Shown piece after piece: positions 1 through 5,792 of a stretch of DNA of 6,883 bases. The notes beneath the pieces were generated by a model, which saw only the letters and a program-made list of their open reading frames with translations, was not told where the DNA came from and did not search any database. The translations under genes were made by a program, and so were the position numbers. The DNA comes from Lutibacter sp. Its GTDB lineage: Bacteria > Bacteroidota > Bacteroidia > Flavobacteriales > Flavobacteriaceae. Numbering within the stretch: the stretch's first letter is position 1; each line of letters opens with the position of its first letter. Location of the stretch: NCBI GenBank assembly GCA_030748365.1, contig JASMME010000076.1, positions 1 to 6,883 of the forward strand, read 5' to 3'.

Positions 1-1684
1 TGCCCTCTGCCACAATTGTTCCACCACCGGTTCCAGCCTCCGGGCCGATATCGATGATTTTATCAGCCGCTTTAATAATGGTTTCATCGTGTTCAACTAC
101 AATCACGGTATTGCCCAGATCGCGCAATGATTTCAGGACCTTTAACAGTCGTTCGCTGTCTCTGGGATGAAGTCCAATGCTCGGCTCATCCAATATATAC
201 ATGGAGCCTACCAGGCTACTACCCAATGAAGTGGCCAGGTTGATTCGTTGACTCTCTCCCCCGGAAAGGGTGTTGGAGGCACGGTTCAATGTAAGGTATT
301 GTAAGCCAACATCATTTAGAAACTGTAGGCGTTTAGTAATTTCGACCAACAGGCGGCTGGCAATTTTTTCTTCCTGTGCTTCCAGTGAAAGCGCTTTAAA
401 GAAGGCTGACAATTCATCGAGGGGCAAATCGACCAGGTCATTGATGCTGTGTGCACCGATCTTCACATAGGCGGTTTCTTCTCTCAGTCTCTTACCCAAA
501 CATGCCGGACAAGGGGTTTTTCCCCGGTACCGTGAAAGCATCACCCGGTATTGAATCTTATAACTTTTTTCCTCCAGATAGCGAAAGAACTGATTGATTC
601 CTTTAAAGGAGTCGGTACCATTCCAAACAAGTTCTTTTTGTGCAGTAGTTAATTCAAACCATGGCTTATGAATGGAGATGTCATATTCGTAGGCATGATT
701 GATTAAACGGTTTCTATATTTTTTGAAAACCTCAGAACGCCAGGGTAGAATAGCCCCGTCGAGAATGGAGAGGTTTGTGTTTGGAATGACCAGGTCCCTG
801 TCGATACCAATGATATTTCCGTAGCCTTCACATTCAGGACAGGCCCCATAGGGATTGTTAAAACTAAAAAAATGGGTATTGGGTTCCATAAAACGGATTC
901 CGTCTCGTTCAAAACGATTGCTAAAAACAGTTTGTCGTTCTGCGGCAATTTCTTCAACGATACAGGTTCCCTTTCCTTCAAAAAAAGTTGTTTCGACTGC
1001 CTCGGCCAAACGGTTTAGAAAATCATCTTCCTTTCGAATGATTACACGGTCAATAACCAAGTGAAAATCGTGGTCGATTTCTTCCTTAATAGTTTCTATT
1101 CTGTGTACGATTCCACGGTATTTGATTCTCGAATAGCCTTGTTGAGAAAGTATTTTTAGGGTCTGTAATACACTTCTTTCGTCTGGAATGTGCACCGGGG
1201 CTAGCAAGTGTAACTTGGTTCCTGGTTCTAGTTCCTTTATATGGTTAACCACATCCTTAACCCGGTGTTTCTCAACAATTTCTCCAGAGACAGGGGAGTA
1301 GGTCTTTCCTATACGGGCAAAGAGTAGTTTTAGGTAATCGTACAACTCTGTAGCAGTGCCAACGGTTGAACGGGGATTGGTAGCGTTTACCTTTTGTTCG
1401 ATTGCAATGGCGGGGGCAATGCCTTTAATTGAGTCTACCTGGGGTTTGTGCAACCTCCCTAAAAACTGGCGTGCATATGAAGACAAACTTTCCACATAGC
1501 GCCTTTGTCCTTCTGCAAAAAGGGTGTCAAAAGCCAGGCTTGATTTTCCGGAACCAGAGAGCCCGGTAATGACTACCAGTTGGTTTCTTGGAATGGCAAC
1601 ATCAATGTTTTTCAGATTGTGCAGATTGGCACCTTTGATGAGAATGTAATCTTTTGGATCTAATGTAGCAATGTCTTTTGTCAT
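1..1684 (-). CDS. uvrA: UvrA, excinuclease ABC subunit A (N-terminal 561 residues, partial)
   Basis: UvrA is the DNA-damage sensor of nucleotide excision repair. It dimerises, binds ATP in two ABC modules and loads UvrB on lesions in the cytoplasm. The minus-strand frame is open from ATG at 1682-1684 to the left edge without a frameshift. Visible elements are the first Walker A (GLSGSGKSS, about residues 41-49), the [17 protein letters not shown] stretch, the ABC signature LSGGESQRI (473-481), Walker B LDEPS (498-502) and the H-loop histidine (about 532, in VVEHDE). Full-length UvrA is about 940 residues, so the second ATPase module lies outside. The start gives a ten-residue N-terminal tail relative to E. 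coli and has no Shine-Dalgarno. One oddity is that the usual first CxxC of the N-terminal zinc module is replaced by FERDGI; only C282/C285 remain there, and another CxxC is at 392/395. It is divergent from the sigma factor gene. Identity is certain from the motifs. Confidence 0.98.
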   Translation of the reverse strand, partial: MTKDIATLDPKDYILIKGANLHNLKNIDVAIPRNQLVVITGLSGSGKSSLAFDTLFAEGQRRYVESLSSYARQFLGRLHKPQVDSIKGIAPAIAIEQKVNATNPRSTVGTATELYDYLKLLFARIGKTYSPVSGEIVEKHRVKDVVNHIKELEPGTKLHLLAPVHIPDERSVLQTLKILSQQGYSRIKYRGIVHRIETIKEEIDHDFHLVIDRVIIRKEDDFLNRLAEAVETTFFEGKGTCIVEEIAAERQTVFSNRFERDGIRFMEPNTHFFSFNNPYGACPECEGYGNIIGIDRDLVIPNTNLSILDGAILPWRSEVFKKYRNRLINHAYEYDISIHKPWFELTTAQKELVWNGTDSFKGINQFFRYLEEKSYKIQYRVMLSRYRGKTPCPACLGKRLREETAYVKIGAHSINDLVDLPLDELSAFFKALSLEAQEEKIASRLLVEITKRLQFLNDVGLQYLTLNRASNTLSGGESQRINLATSLGSSLVGSMYILDEPSIGLHPRDSERLLKVLKSLRDLGNTVIVVEHDETIIKAADKIIDIGPEAGTGGGTIVAEG

Positions 1685-1708
1685 TTGGGCTAAAAAAATG
1701 AAACAGGG

Positions 1709-1716
1709 CAAAGATA
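1709..1716 (-). promoter_or_regulatory. Candidate -7 box of the uvrA promoter
   Basis: Read on the minus strand this is TATCTTTG, an exact match to the Bacteroidetes -7 element TAnnTTTG. It lies 24 bp upstream of the uvrA ATG, which would give a leader of roughly 20 nt. I found no matching -33 TTTG at the expected 19-21 bp spacing, so the assignment rests on one box and on position. Confidence 0.35.
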
Positions 1717-1817
1717 CTGACAAAAAACCAATGAACGCTTATGAGAAAGTCCTTAGACTTATACCATGGGTTAAAAGTGTTATAAAGCGGTTTTATTCTT
1801 GACTCTTTACACACTAA

Positions 1818-1849
1818 TTTGCTAATTACAAATATATTACCTATGTTTG
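1818..1849 (+). promoter_or_regulatory. Bacteroidetes sigma-A-type promoter of the sigma factor gene
   Basis: A TTTG element at 1818-1821 is followed after exactly 20 bp by TATGTTTG at 1842-1849. This fits the known Bacteroidetes primary-sigma consensus TTTG-N19-21-TAnnTTTG at every fixed position. Transcription would begin near 1856, about 190 nt before the likely sigma start at 2045. No closer match to the consensus was seen in between. Confidence 0.6.
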
Positions 1850-2044
1850 TGAAGCTATTTGAAAAGAACCGCTTATACAACATCTTTACTTTTATTAATC
1901 ACGTTATTATCGATTGATTGGTTATCACCGTCAGTGTGCATGCGCTATTTACTTAGTATAAGCGTTGCTCCCCTGAAGCGGTGGAGGTATCACAAATTTT
2001 TTGTTGAGCCAGTCGGTTTTGTTAGTAACACAAACTACAGACAG

Positions 2045-2632
2045 ATGAAAAGTAAAGAAATGTCCGACGCCTATCTTATCAACAGCTATATCCACGGAAG
2101 TGAGGATAGTTTGGCAGTGCTTATCAACCGCCACCAATCGCGTATTTTTGGCTTTATACTCTCCAAGGTTGCCGATAGGCCCTTGTCAGAAGATATTTTT
2201 CAAGACACCTTTGTAAAAGTTATCAGAACTATTAAAAAGGGAGGATACCGGGAAGAGGGCAAGTTTTTGTCCTGGGTGATGCGTATTGCCCACAACCTGG
2301 TCATGGATCATTATAGGAGGAACAAACGCTTGCCGGTAAACAGGTCACAGGATGATTTCGATATTTTCAACTTTATACAGGATGATAAGTTGCATATTGA
2401 AGATAGCCTGATTAAGGAGCAGATACTAGAGGATATAAAGGGGCTGATTGAAGCATTGCCTGAAGAACAGAAAAAAGTATTGACCATGCGCTTATACAGG
2501 GATATGAGTTTTAAGGAAATCGCAGAAATAACAGGTGTCAGTATCAATACTGCCCTGGGCAGGATGCGTTATGCGTTGATCAATATAAGAAAGATGGCTG
2601 ACAAGCAACAGTTGATTTTAACGGCTATATAA
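2045..2632 (+). CDS. RNA polymerase sigma-70 family factor, ECF type
   Basis: A 195-residue sigma factor with only regions 2 and 4, the architecture of extracytoplasmic-function (group 4) sigma factors, which direct RNA polymerase to a special promoter set. Region 2 spans about residues 24-95 and includes the core-binding and -10 recognition stretch around DIFQDTFVKVI and FLSWVMRIAHNLVMDHYRR. Region 4 spans about 132-184, with LPEEQKKVLTMRLYRDMSFKEIAEITGVS and a helix-turn-helix ending in NTALGRMRYAL. I chose ATG 2045 because the homologous part begins just after it; ATG 2060 (MSDAYL) is equally plausible. The frame stays open back to ATG 1859, but that extension is not sigma-like. No canonical anti-sigma gene follows; instead a 46-codon ORF begins 43 bp downstream and may share its transcript. 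The wording matches a flavobacterial sigma factor I remember next to uvrA, but its regulon is unknown to me. Confidence 0.93.
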   Translation: MKSKEMSDAYLINSYIHGSEDSLAVLINRHQSRIFGFILSKVADRPLSEDIFQDTFVKVIRTIKKGGYREEGKFLSWVMRIAHNLVMDHYRRNKRLPVNRSQDDFDIFNFIQDDKLHIEDSLIKEQILEDIKGLIEALPEEQKKVLTMRLYRDMSFKEIAEITGVSINTALGRMRYALINIRKMADKQQLILTAI

Positions 2633-2675
2633 AATAAAATTCATCTATGAGCGTTTTAGAAGAAAACCCTTATAT

Positions 2676-2816
2676 ATGGATGAACTTTACTTTGAAGAGT
2701 CTCTAGCAGAGACTCGCCCTTCATTACAGACCGTACAGCGCATTTTGGATTATTCCAAGCAGTTTGTGGTATTTCGTAACAACAAAGGATTTATTTTTGA
2801 GTTTCATTTGAATTAA
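2676..2816 (+). CDS. Small hypothetical protein downstream of the sigma factor (46 aa)
   Basis: This short ORF starts at ATG 2676, 43 bp after the sigma stop, and ends just before a hairpin terminator, so it is probably the last gene of the sigma transcript. The product begins MDELYFEESLAETRPS and ends GFIFEFHLN. The N-terminal third is acidic (D2, E3, E7, E8, E12), the middle could form a helix (about 16-30), and the C-terminus is rich in aromatic and hydrophobic residues. There is no cysteine, signal peptide or membrane helix, so it is not a zinc-binding or membrane anti-sigma factor. It resembles from memory small hypothetical proteins found after this sigma factor in other Flavobacteria, which favours a real gene, but I cannot verify that. 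Function is unknown. A competing 19-codon ORF at 2647-2706 in another frame looks accidental. Confidence 0.65.
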   Translation: MDELYFEESLAETRPSLQTVQRILDYSKQFVVFRNNKGFIFEFHLN

Positions 2817-2821
2817 TCTCC

Positions 2822-2851
2822 GAAACCATCTCGCTTAGGCGGGGTGGTTTC
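2822..2851 (+). terminator. Hairpin terminator after the sigma/small-ORF unit
   Basis: A 13-bp stem (2822-2834 with 2839-2851) closes a TTAG tetraloop. Seven outer pairs are perfect (GAAACCA/TGGTTTC) and the inner six include two G-U pairs in plus-strand RNA. In minus-strand RNA those two become A-C mismatches, so the hairpin favours termination of plus-strand transcripts, although it sits between two convergent units and could serve both. The following tail (CTTGTT) is only weakly T-rich. Confidence 0.65.
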
Positions 2852-2864
2852 CTTGTTATGAGGC

Positions 2865-3497
2865 TTATAACAAAGACTTTCTCCCAATGGTGCTAGTGAT
2901 GATGTCTTCTTCTATTTTCCAGCCACGTGCGGGGGAGTATTTTCTTGCGTAATAAATAATTTGTAGGTGTAGTTTGTTCCATAATTTTTTGGGAAATAGT
3001 CTTTTGGCGTCTCTTTCGGTTTGTGCTACATTTTTACCAGTACTTAGATTCCAGCGATACATCATCCTGTGTATATGGGTATCAACCGGGAAGGCCGGTA
3101 CACCAAAGGCCTGACTCATAACCACACTGGCTGTTTTATGACCAACCCCTGGCAAGGCTTCCAATGCCTCGAAACTGTCTGGTACTTTTCCCCCATGTTG
3201 TTCGATGATTATTTTTGACAATCCGTAAATGCCTTTTGATTTCATTGGAGACAGGCCAATGGGTTTGATGATTTCACGGATTTCTTCCACACTGAGTGTG
3301 ACCATATCATAAGGATTATCGGCTTTTTCAAAGAGTAGGGGGGTGATGGTATTTACCCGTGCATCGGTACTTTGTGCCGATAGCAATACCGCCACCAGTA
3401 AGCTATAGGGGTCTTTGTGATCCAGGGGAATGGGCACCTCCGGAAAAAGGGTTTCCAAGGTTTTGATGACAAACTGTACACGGGCTGTTTTGGTCAT
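2865..3497 (-). CDS. nth: Endonuclease III-family DNA glycosylase/AP lyase lacking the [4Fe-4S] cysteines
   Basis: Endonuclease III removes oxidised pyrimidines and cleaves the abasic site, starting base excision repair. The 210-residue product has the helix-hairpin-helix LPGVGHKTA (about 115-123) with the catalytic lysine at K121 and the catalytic aspartate at D139 in PVDTHIHR, plus the N-terminal LLVAVLLSAQSTD motif. Length agrees with E. coli Nth (211). The clear oddity is the C-terminus: where E. coli has four cysteines holding a [4Fe-4S] cluster, this protein reads YSPARGWKIEEDIITSTIGRK. The whole protein has no cysteine, so no cluster can form. The sequence around it is intact, which suggests a genuine cluster-free variant rather than decay. 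It converges with the sigma unit and diverges from bcp across 38 bp. No Shine-Dalgarno is seen. Confidence 0.95.
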   Translation of the reverse strand: MTKTARVQFVIKTLETLFPEVPIPLDHKDPYSLLVAVLLSAQSTDARVNTITPLLFEKADNPYDMVTLSVEEIREIIKPIGLSPMKSKGIYGLSKIIIEQHGGKVPDSFEALEALPGVGHKTASVVMSQAFGVPAFPVDTHIHRMMYRWNLSTGKNVAQTERDAKRLFPKKLWNKLHLQIIYYARKYSPARGWKIEEDIITSTIGRKSLL

Positions 3498-3504
3498 TTT
3501 TAAG

Positions 3505-3513
3505 TATATTTAC
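3505..3513 (+). promoter_or_regulatory. TATATTTAC element in the nth-bcp divergent gap
   Basis: TATATTTAC lies 22 bp before the bcp start in the 38-bp gap to nth. Its first eight bases match the TAnnTTTG -7 consensus except the last, but no TTTG was found at the right distance upstream (one at 3489-3492 is only 12 bp away). The same nine bases occur twice, as an inverted repeat, before the SRPBCC gene, so it may be a -7 box or half of a protein-binding site. Confidence 0.3.
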
Positions 3514-3535
3514 CAAAAATGCTAAAATACAAATT

Positions 3536-3988
3536 ATGACAACATTAAAGACAGGCGACAAGGCGCCCGATTTTAAGGCCCTTGATCACCAGGGAAACAC
3601 CCTTGCGCTCAGTGATTATAAAAACAAGAAACTGGTTTTGTTTTTCTACCCGAAGGCAAGTACACCAGGTTGTACAGCGGAAGCCTGTAACCTCAGGGAT
3701 CACTACCAAACTTTTTTAAATAGAGGCTATGAAATAGTCGGCGTCAGTGCTGATTCAGCCAAGCGACAACAGGGTTTTGTTGAAAAGAATCAATTGCCGT
3801 TTCCCCTACTGGCAGACGAGGACAAATCCGTTATCATGGCTTATGGTGTTTGGGGGCCAAAAAAGTTTATGGGACGCACCTATGACGGCATACACCGAAC
3901 GACTTTTGTCATTGATGAAAAAGGTCTTATAGAGACTGTTATCAGCAAGGTGAAGACCAAAGACCATAGCAGTCAACTCCTGAATTAG
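3536..3988 (+). CDS. bcp: Bcp/PrxQ-type thioredoxin-dependent peroxiredoxin
   Basis: Reduces hydrogen peroxide and organic hydroperoxides using thioredoxin as electron donor, in the cytoplasm. The 150-residue protein has the usual family length and the AhpC/TSA thioredoxin fold: KAPDF near the N-terminus (9-13), then the active site PKASTPGCTAEAC with peroxidatic C46 and resolving C51 five residues later, the typical atypical 2-Cys arrangement of the PrxQ group. Downstream landmarks are VGVSADS (68-74), a conserved YGVWGPKKFMGR segment and the strand RTTFVIDEKG (121-130). It is divergent from nth, which pairs oxidative base repair with peroxide removal. Its stop codon lies inside a 7-bp hairpin and the VOC gene begins 42 bp later, so partial read-through into that gene is likely. 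No Shine-Dalgarno is present. Confidence 0.95.
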   Translation: MTTLKTGDKAPDFKALDHQGNTLALSDYKNKKLVLFFYPKASTPGCTAEACNLRDHYQTFLNRGYEIVGVSADSAKRQQGFVEKNQLPFPLLADEDKSVIMAYGVWGPKKFMGRTYDGIHRTTFVIDEKGLIETVISKVKTKDHSSQLLN

Positions 3989-3993
3989 GAGTT
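3975..3993 (+). terminator. Small hairpin overlapping the bcp stop codon
   Basis: AACTCCT (3975-3981) and AGGAGTT (3987-3993) form a perfect 7-bp stem with a five-base loop that includes part of the bcp stop codon. It is followed by ATTTAGG rather than a T-run, so it is at best a weak terminator or an mRNA 3'-end stabiliser between bcp and the VOC gene. Confidence 0.3.
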
Positions 3994-4030
3994 ATTTAGG
4001 AAATCATAACCATCAAATACCCCTACCACA

Positions 4031-4480
4031 ATGGAACCGATTATTGATCATATACAGCTTACTGTAAAGGATTTGGACCAAGCGGCTCCCTTTTACGATG
4101 CCTTGATGCCCCTGTTGGGTTTTGACATCGATCAGAGAAAGAGGGGCAGCGTAGCTGCCCACGATTTTGAAGTCATCGAATATGTTCACCCGCGGTTGAT
4201 TTTTGGGATCAATTCTCCCAGAGAGCTGTTTAAAGATAACAGCATTCATCGAAGAAAGCCTGGCTCATTACATCACCTGGCCTTTAAAGCAGACTCCTGT
4301 GCAGCTGTGGATGCCCTATATCCCAAGATACGAGATATTGGTGCACACATTGTAAATCCACCGGCATTCTATCCCCAACACGGGGCACATTATTACGCCC
4401 TGTTCTTTAAAGATCCACAAGGAATCAAATATGAAATTGTCTATGAAGACCGCAAAGAATTTAGCACTAAATCTAAATGA
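4031..4480 (+). CDS. VOC family (glyoxalase/bleomycin-resistance fold) protein
   Basis: A 149-residue single protein with two beta-alpha-beta-beta-beta repeats of the vicinal oxygen chelate fold, which places a divalent metal for chemistry on neighbouring oxygens. The first repeat begins IDHIQLTVKDLDQAAPFYDALMP, with H7 as probable metal ligand; the second begins at LHHLAFKA with H81 or H82; and E135 in GIKYEIVYED is the usual C-terminal glutamate ligand. The FKDPQGIKYE signature (126-135) is typical. Substrate cannot be deduced: glyoxalase I, dioxygenases and thiol-transferases share this fold, and the short length with no substrate-specific motif leaves it open. It begins 42 bp after bcp on the same strand and probably shares its transcript at least in part. 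It converges with the lipase gene. No Shine-Dalgarno is seen at the start. Confidence 0.9.
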   Translation: MEPIIDHIQLTVKDLDQAAPFYDALMPLLGFDIDQRKRGSVAAHDFEVIEYVHPRLIFGINSPRELFKDNSIHRRKPGSLHHLAFKADSCAAVDALYPKIRDIGAHIVNPPAFYPQHGAHYYALFFKDPQGIKYEIVYEDRKEFSTKSK

Positions 4481-4528
4481 TGCAAGCCTTTATTTGAATG
4501 GTTATGACTGCTTCTGAATAATACCTGA

Positions 4529-4549
4529 TTTGCTAGGTACATAAGCAAA
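4529..4549. terminator. Weak hairpin between the convergent VOC and lipase genes
   Basis: TTTGCT (4529-4534) and AGCAAA (4544-4549) form a 6-bp stem with a nine-base loop in the 76-bp convergent gap. It is symmetrical enough to act on either strand, but it is short and no T-run follows. Position is the main support. Confidence 0.25.
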
Positions 4550-4556
4550 CAACTGA

Positions 4557-5375
4557 TTATAATTGCTTCTCTATCCAATTCTGTACATCCTTGAACAGGG
4601 TTTTCTGTGTGCGGTCATTGTGAATTTCGTGCCGGGTGTTTGCGTATTGTTTTAGCACGGCCATTCCCTTACTATTATTTACAAAGCTCTTTGCCCCCTT
4701 TATATCGATAATTGGGTCTTCTGTGCCGTGAACCAGTAGGCAGGGAGTCTTTAGCTTGTTTACTGCTGAGATTGCTTGTTTACCGGCTTTGTAAAAATCT
4801 GTAAAGAGCCTTAGCGAAATTCGGTTGTGGCAATAAGGATCTTCCTGGTATGCCTTACAAACTTCAGGAATACTGGAAAGGTCTGTTGCTTTTATCTGAT
4901 TATTTTTGGTAAAGCTAGGAAACAGCGGGCTTAGCATACCAGCCGCCTCAACTTCTAGCACATTCGGTTTCTTTTTTAATAGGAGCCAAGGAGCTGATAA
5001 GATAGCTCCGCAAAGGTACTTAGGTTGTTTTCGTAATAGAAAATTGGCCAATACATTCCCGCCAAAGCTATGTCCGTACAAAAAGAGCTTCTCGTAATTA
5101 AGGGATTTAATAACACGTTCTAGGTCATTGAGTGTATGGTTTAGTCCGGGGCTATGTCCTCTTTTACCCTCAGAAATACCATGACCTCTCTGGTCATAGG
5201 TGATTAGCTCAATTCCAGCGTTGACAAAATGGTCGGCCATATGTTGATAGCGGCCCTGGTGTTCTCCCAGACCGTGGATAAGTAAGAGGCTTAGGCGTGG
5301 TTTTTTTAGCCCGCCCCAACGGCATACTTGTAGTTTGAGATGATCTTTGGTAAGCACGGTGTAGTTACGCTTCAT
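4557..5375 (-). CDS. Alpha/beta hydrolase, monoacylglycerol lipase-like (Hydrolase_4 / S33 group)
   Basis: A 272-residue serine hydrolase that probably cleaves monoacylglycerols or lysophospholipids. The oxyanion region IHGLGEHQGRY (33-43) closely matches the monoacylglycerol lipase pattern HGxGEHxxRY, followed by YDQRGHGISEGKRGH (60-74). The nucleophile elbow is GHSFGG with S103, the acid is D220 in VHGTEDPI, and the base is H249 in TRHEIHND, so the triad is complete. The cap segment lies at about 130-200. No signal peptide or lipobox is seen, so it should be cytoplasmic or loosely membrane-associated. It has no same-strand partner within 150 bp and appears to be monocistronic. Lysophospholipase and other S33 esterases are the alternatives; the family is certain, the substrate is not. 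Confidence 0.92.
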   Translation of the reverse strand: MKRNYTVLTKDHLKLQVCRWGGLKKPRLSLLLIHGLGEHQGRYQHMADHFVNAGIELITYDQRGHGISEGKRGHSPGLNHTLNDLERVIKSLNYEKLFLYGHSFGGNVLANFLLRKQPKYLCGAILSAPWLLLKKKPNVLEVEAAGMLSPLFPSFTKNNQIKATDLSSIPEVCKAYQEDPYCHNRISLRLFTDFYKAGKQAISAVNKLKTPCLLVHGTEDPIIDIKGAKSFVNNSKGMAVLKQYANTRHEIHNDRTQKTLFKDVQNWIEKQL

Positions 5376-5406
5376 AATCGAATAATTTTACTATTGATAG
5401 GGGTAG

Positions 5407-5429
5407 ACCTGTCTGCCGAAAGGCAGGTA
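5407..5429 (+). repeat. Palindromic GC-rich element with GAAA tetraloop
   Basis: CTGCC (5413-5417) and GGCAG (5422-5426) close a GAAA loop, and with two G-U pairs the plus-strand stem extends to 8 bp (5410-5429). Alternatively ACCTG (5407-5411) pairs perfectly with CAGGT (5424-5428). It stands out as GC-rich in an AT-rich gap. No plus-strand gene ends here, and on the minus strand no T-run follows, so it looks more like a short dispersed palindrome of the CTGCC/GGCAG type than a dedicated terminator. Only one copy is in the window. Confidence 0.4.
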
Positions 5430-5494
5430 AAATTTGTGTGTAATCAAGGTGTTAAGCCCGTATACATTCGCGAGGAAACCTTTTCATAACAGCC

Positions 5495-5502
5495 CAAAGG
5501 TA
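5495..5502 (-). promoter_or_regulatory. Candidate -7 box for the alpha/beta hydrolase gene
   Basis: On the minus strand this reads TACCTTTG, matching TAnnTTTG at all fixed positions. It would give a leader of about 110 nt that includes the GC-rich palindrome. I found no -33 TTTG at the right spacing. Confidence 0.22.
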
Positions 5503-5534
5503 CTCAAATTTTATAGCTAATTTATGAAATGTTA

Positions 5535-5792
5535 TTAAAAGAGATAAGCGATGAACAAGATCAAGTATACAAACAAATAAAAACGGTAAAAATTGCGGTA
5601 CTTTCTATATCGATTGTTGTTGGGATATATATTCCCAAAGAGACCTTTTAACTCCCTTATAAACAATGGTTTAATAGCAATCAACCAATGATCTGTCTGG
5701 TATACAATCTTTCTGAATTTAGTACGATAAATTCCCAGTGGCAGACCCCATACAACAAACAATATCAGCCATATATGATCTAATACCTTCAC
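5535..5792 (-). CDS. Small membrane protein with two predicted helices (85 aa), coupled to the DUF1295 gene
   Basis: The product has one hydrophobic segment near the N-terminus (about residues 6-21, IWLILFVVWGLPLGI) and one at the extreme C-terminus (about 71-85, FYLFVYLILFIAYLF), separated by a basic, tyrosine-rich stretch of about 50 residues with RYRKYRNFYRF. By the positive-inside rule the loop should be cytoplasmic. The start is a GTG that overlaps the TGA stop of the upstream DUF1295 gene by four bases (GTGA), a classic sign of translational coupling, so the two proteins probably act together or are needed in fixed ratio. I do not recognise the family. The last gene of the pair is followed by 159 bp of AT-rich non-coding DNA. 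Confidence 0.82.
   Translation of the reverse strand: MKVLDHIWLILFVVWGLPLGIYRTKFRKIVYQTDHWLIAIKPLFIRELKGLFGNIYPNNNRYRKYRNFYRFYLFVYLILFIAYLF

Larger units (their letters stand above)
1685..2044. other. 360-bp divergent intergenic region between uvrA and the sigma factor gene
   Basis: This stretch separates two divergent genes. It contains a minus-strand TATCTTTG box close to uvrA and a complete TTTG/TATGTTTG promoter facing the sigma gene. About 190 bases lie between that promoter and the sigma start. The sigma frame happens to be open back to an ATG at 1859, but the 62 residues it would add resemble no sigma-factor region, so I treat it as untranslated leader. I see no tRNA, no recognisable riboswitch, no repeat array and no convincing long hairpin. 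Confidence 0.6.

Noticed and set aside
703..1064. Open frames on both strands overlapping uvrA (703-981 minus, 855-1064 plus)
   Set aside because: They lie in other frames of the well-conserved UvrA coding sequence and their products show no recognisable motif.
1981..1990. GGAGG motif that looks like a Shine-Dalgarno sequence
   Set aside because: No start codon in the sigma frame lies at a suitable distance, and genes of this phylum seldom use Shine-Dalgarno pairing.
1859..2044. N-terminal extension of the sigma factor from ATG 1859 (62 residues)
   Set aside because: The added residues do not match any sigma region, the homologous part begins at about 2045-2060, and ATG 1859 would be nearly leaderless from the predicted promoter. 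Kept as an open question in the findings.
1602..2137. Minus-strand frames across the uvrA-sigma gap (1602-1883, 1949-2137)
   Set aside because: They overlap the uvrA start or the sigma start, have low-complexity products and no family resemblance.
2311..2547. Minus-strand frame of 78 codons inside the sigma gene
   Set aside because: It is antisense to a clear sigma-70 coding sequence and its serine/isoleucine-rich product is typical of a shadow frame.
2647..2706. 19-codon ORF starting ATGAGCGTT after the sigma gene
   Set aside because: It overlaps the 46-codon ORF in another frame, is very short, and lacks any feature; the longer frame ends neatly before the terminator.
5478..5501. ACCTTT/AAAGGT hairpin and the TTTCATAA/TTATGAAA inverted repeat (5482-5529) after the small membrane protein gene
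   Set aside because: Stems are short and A+T-rich with long loops (12 and 32 bases), and no T-run follows on the minus strand; such pairs are expected by chance in this gap.
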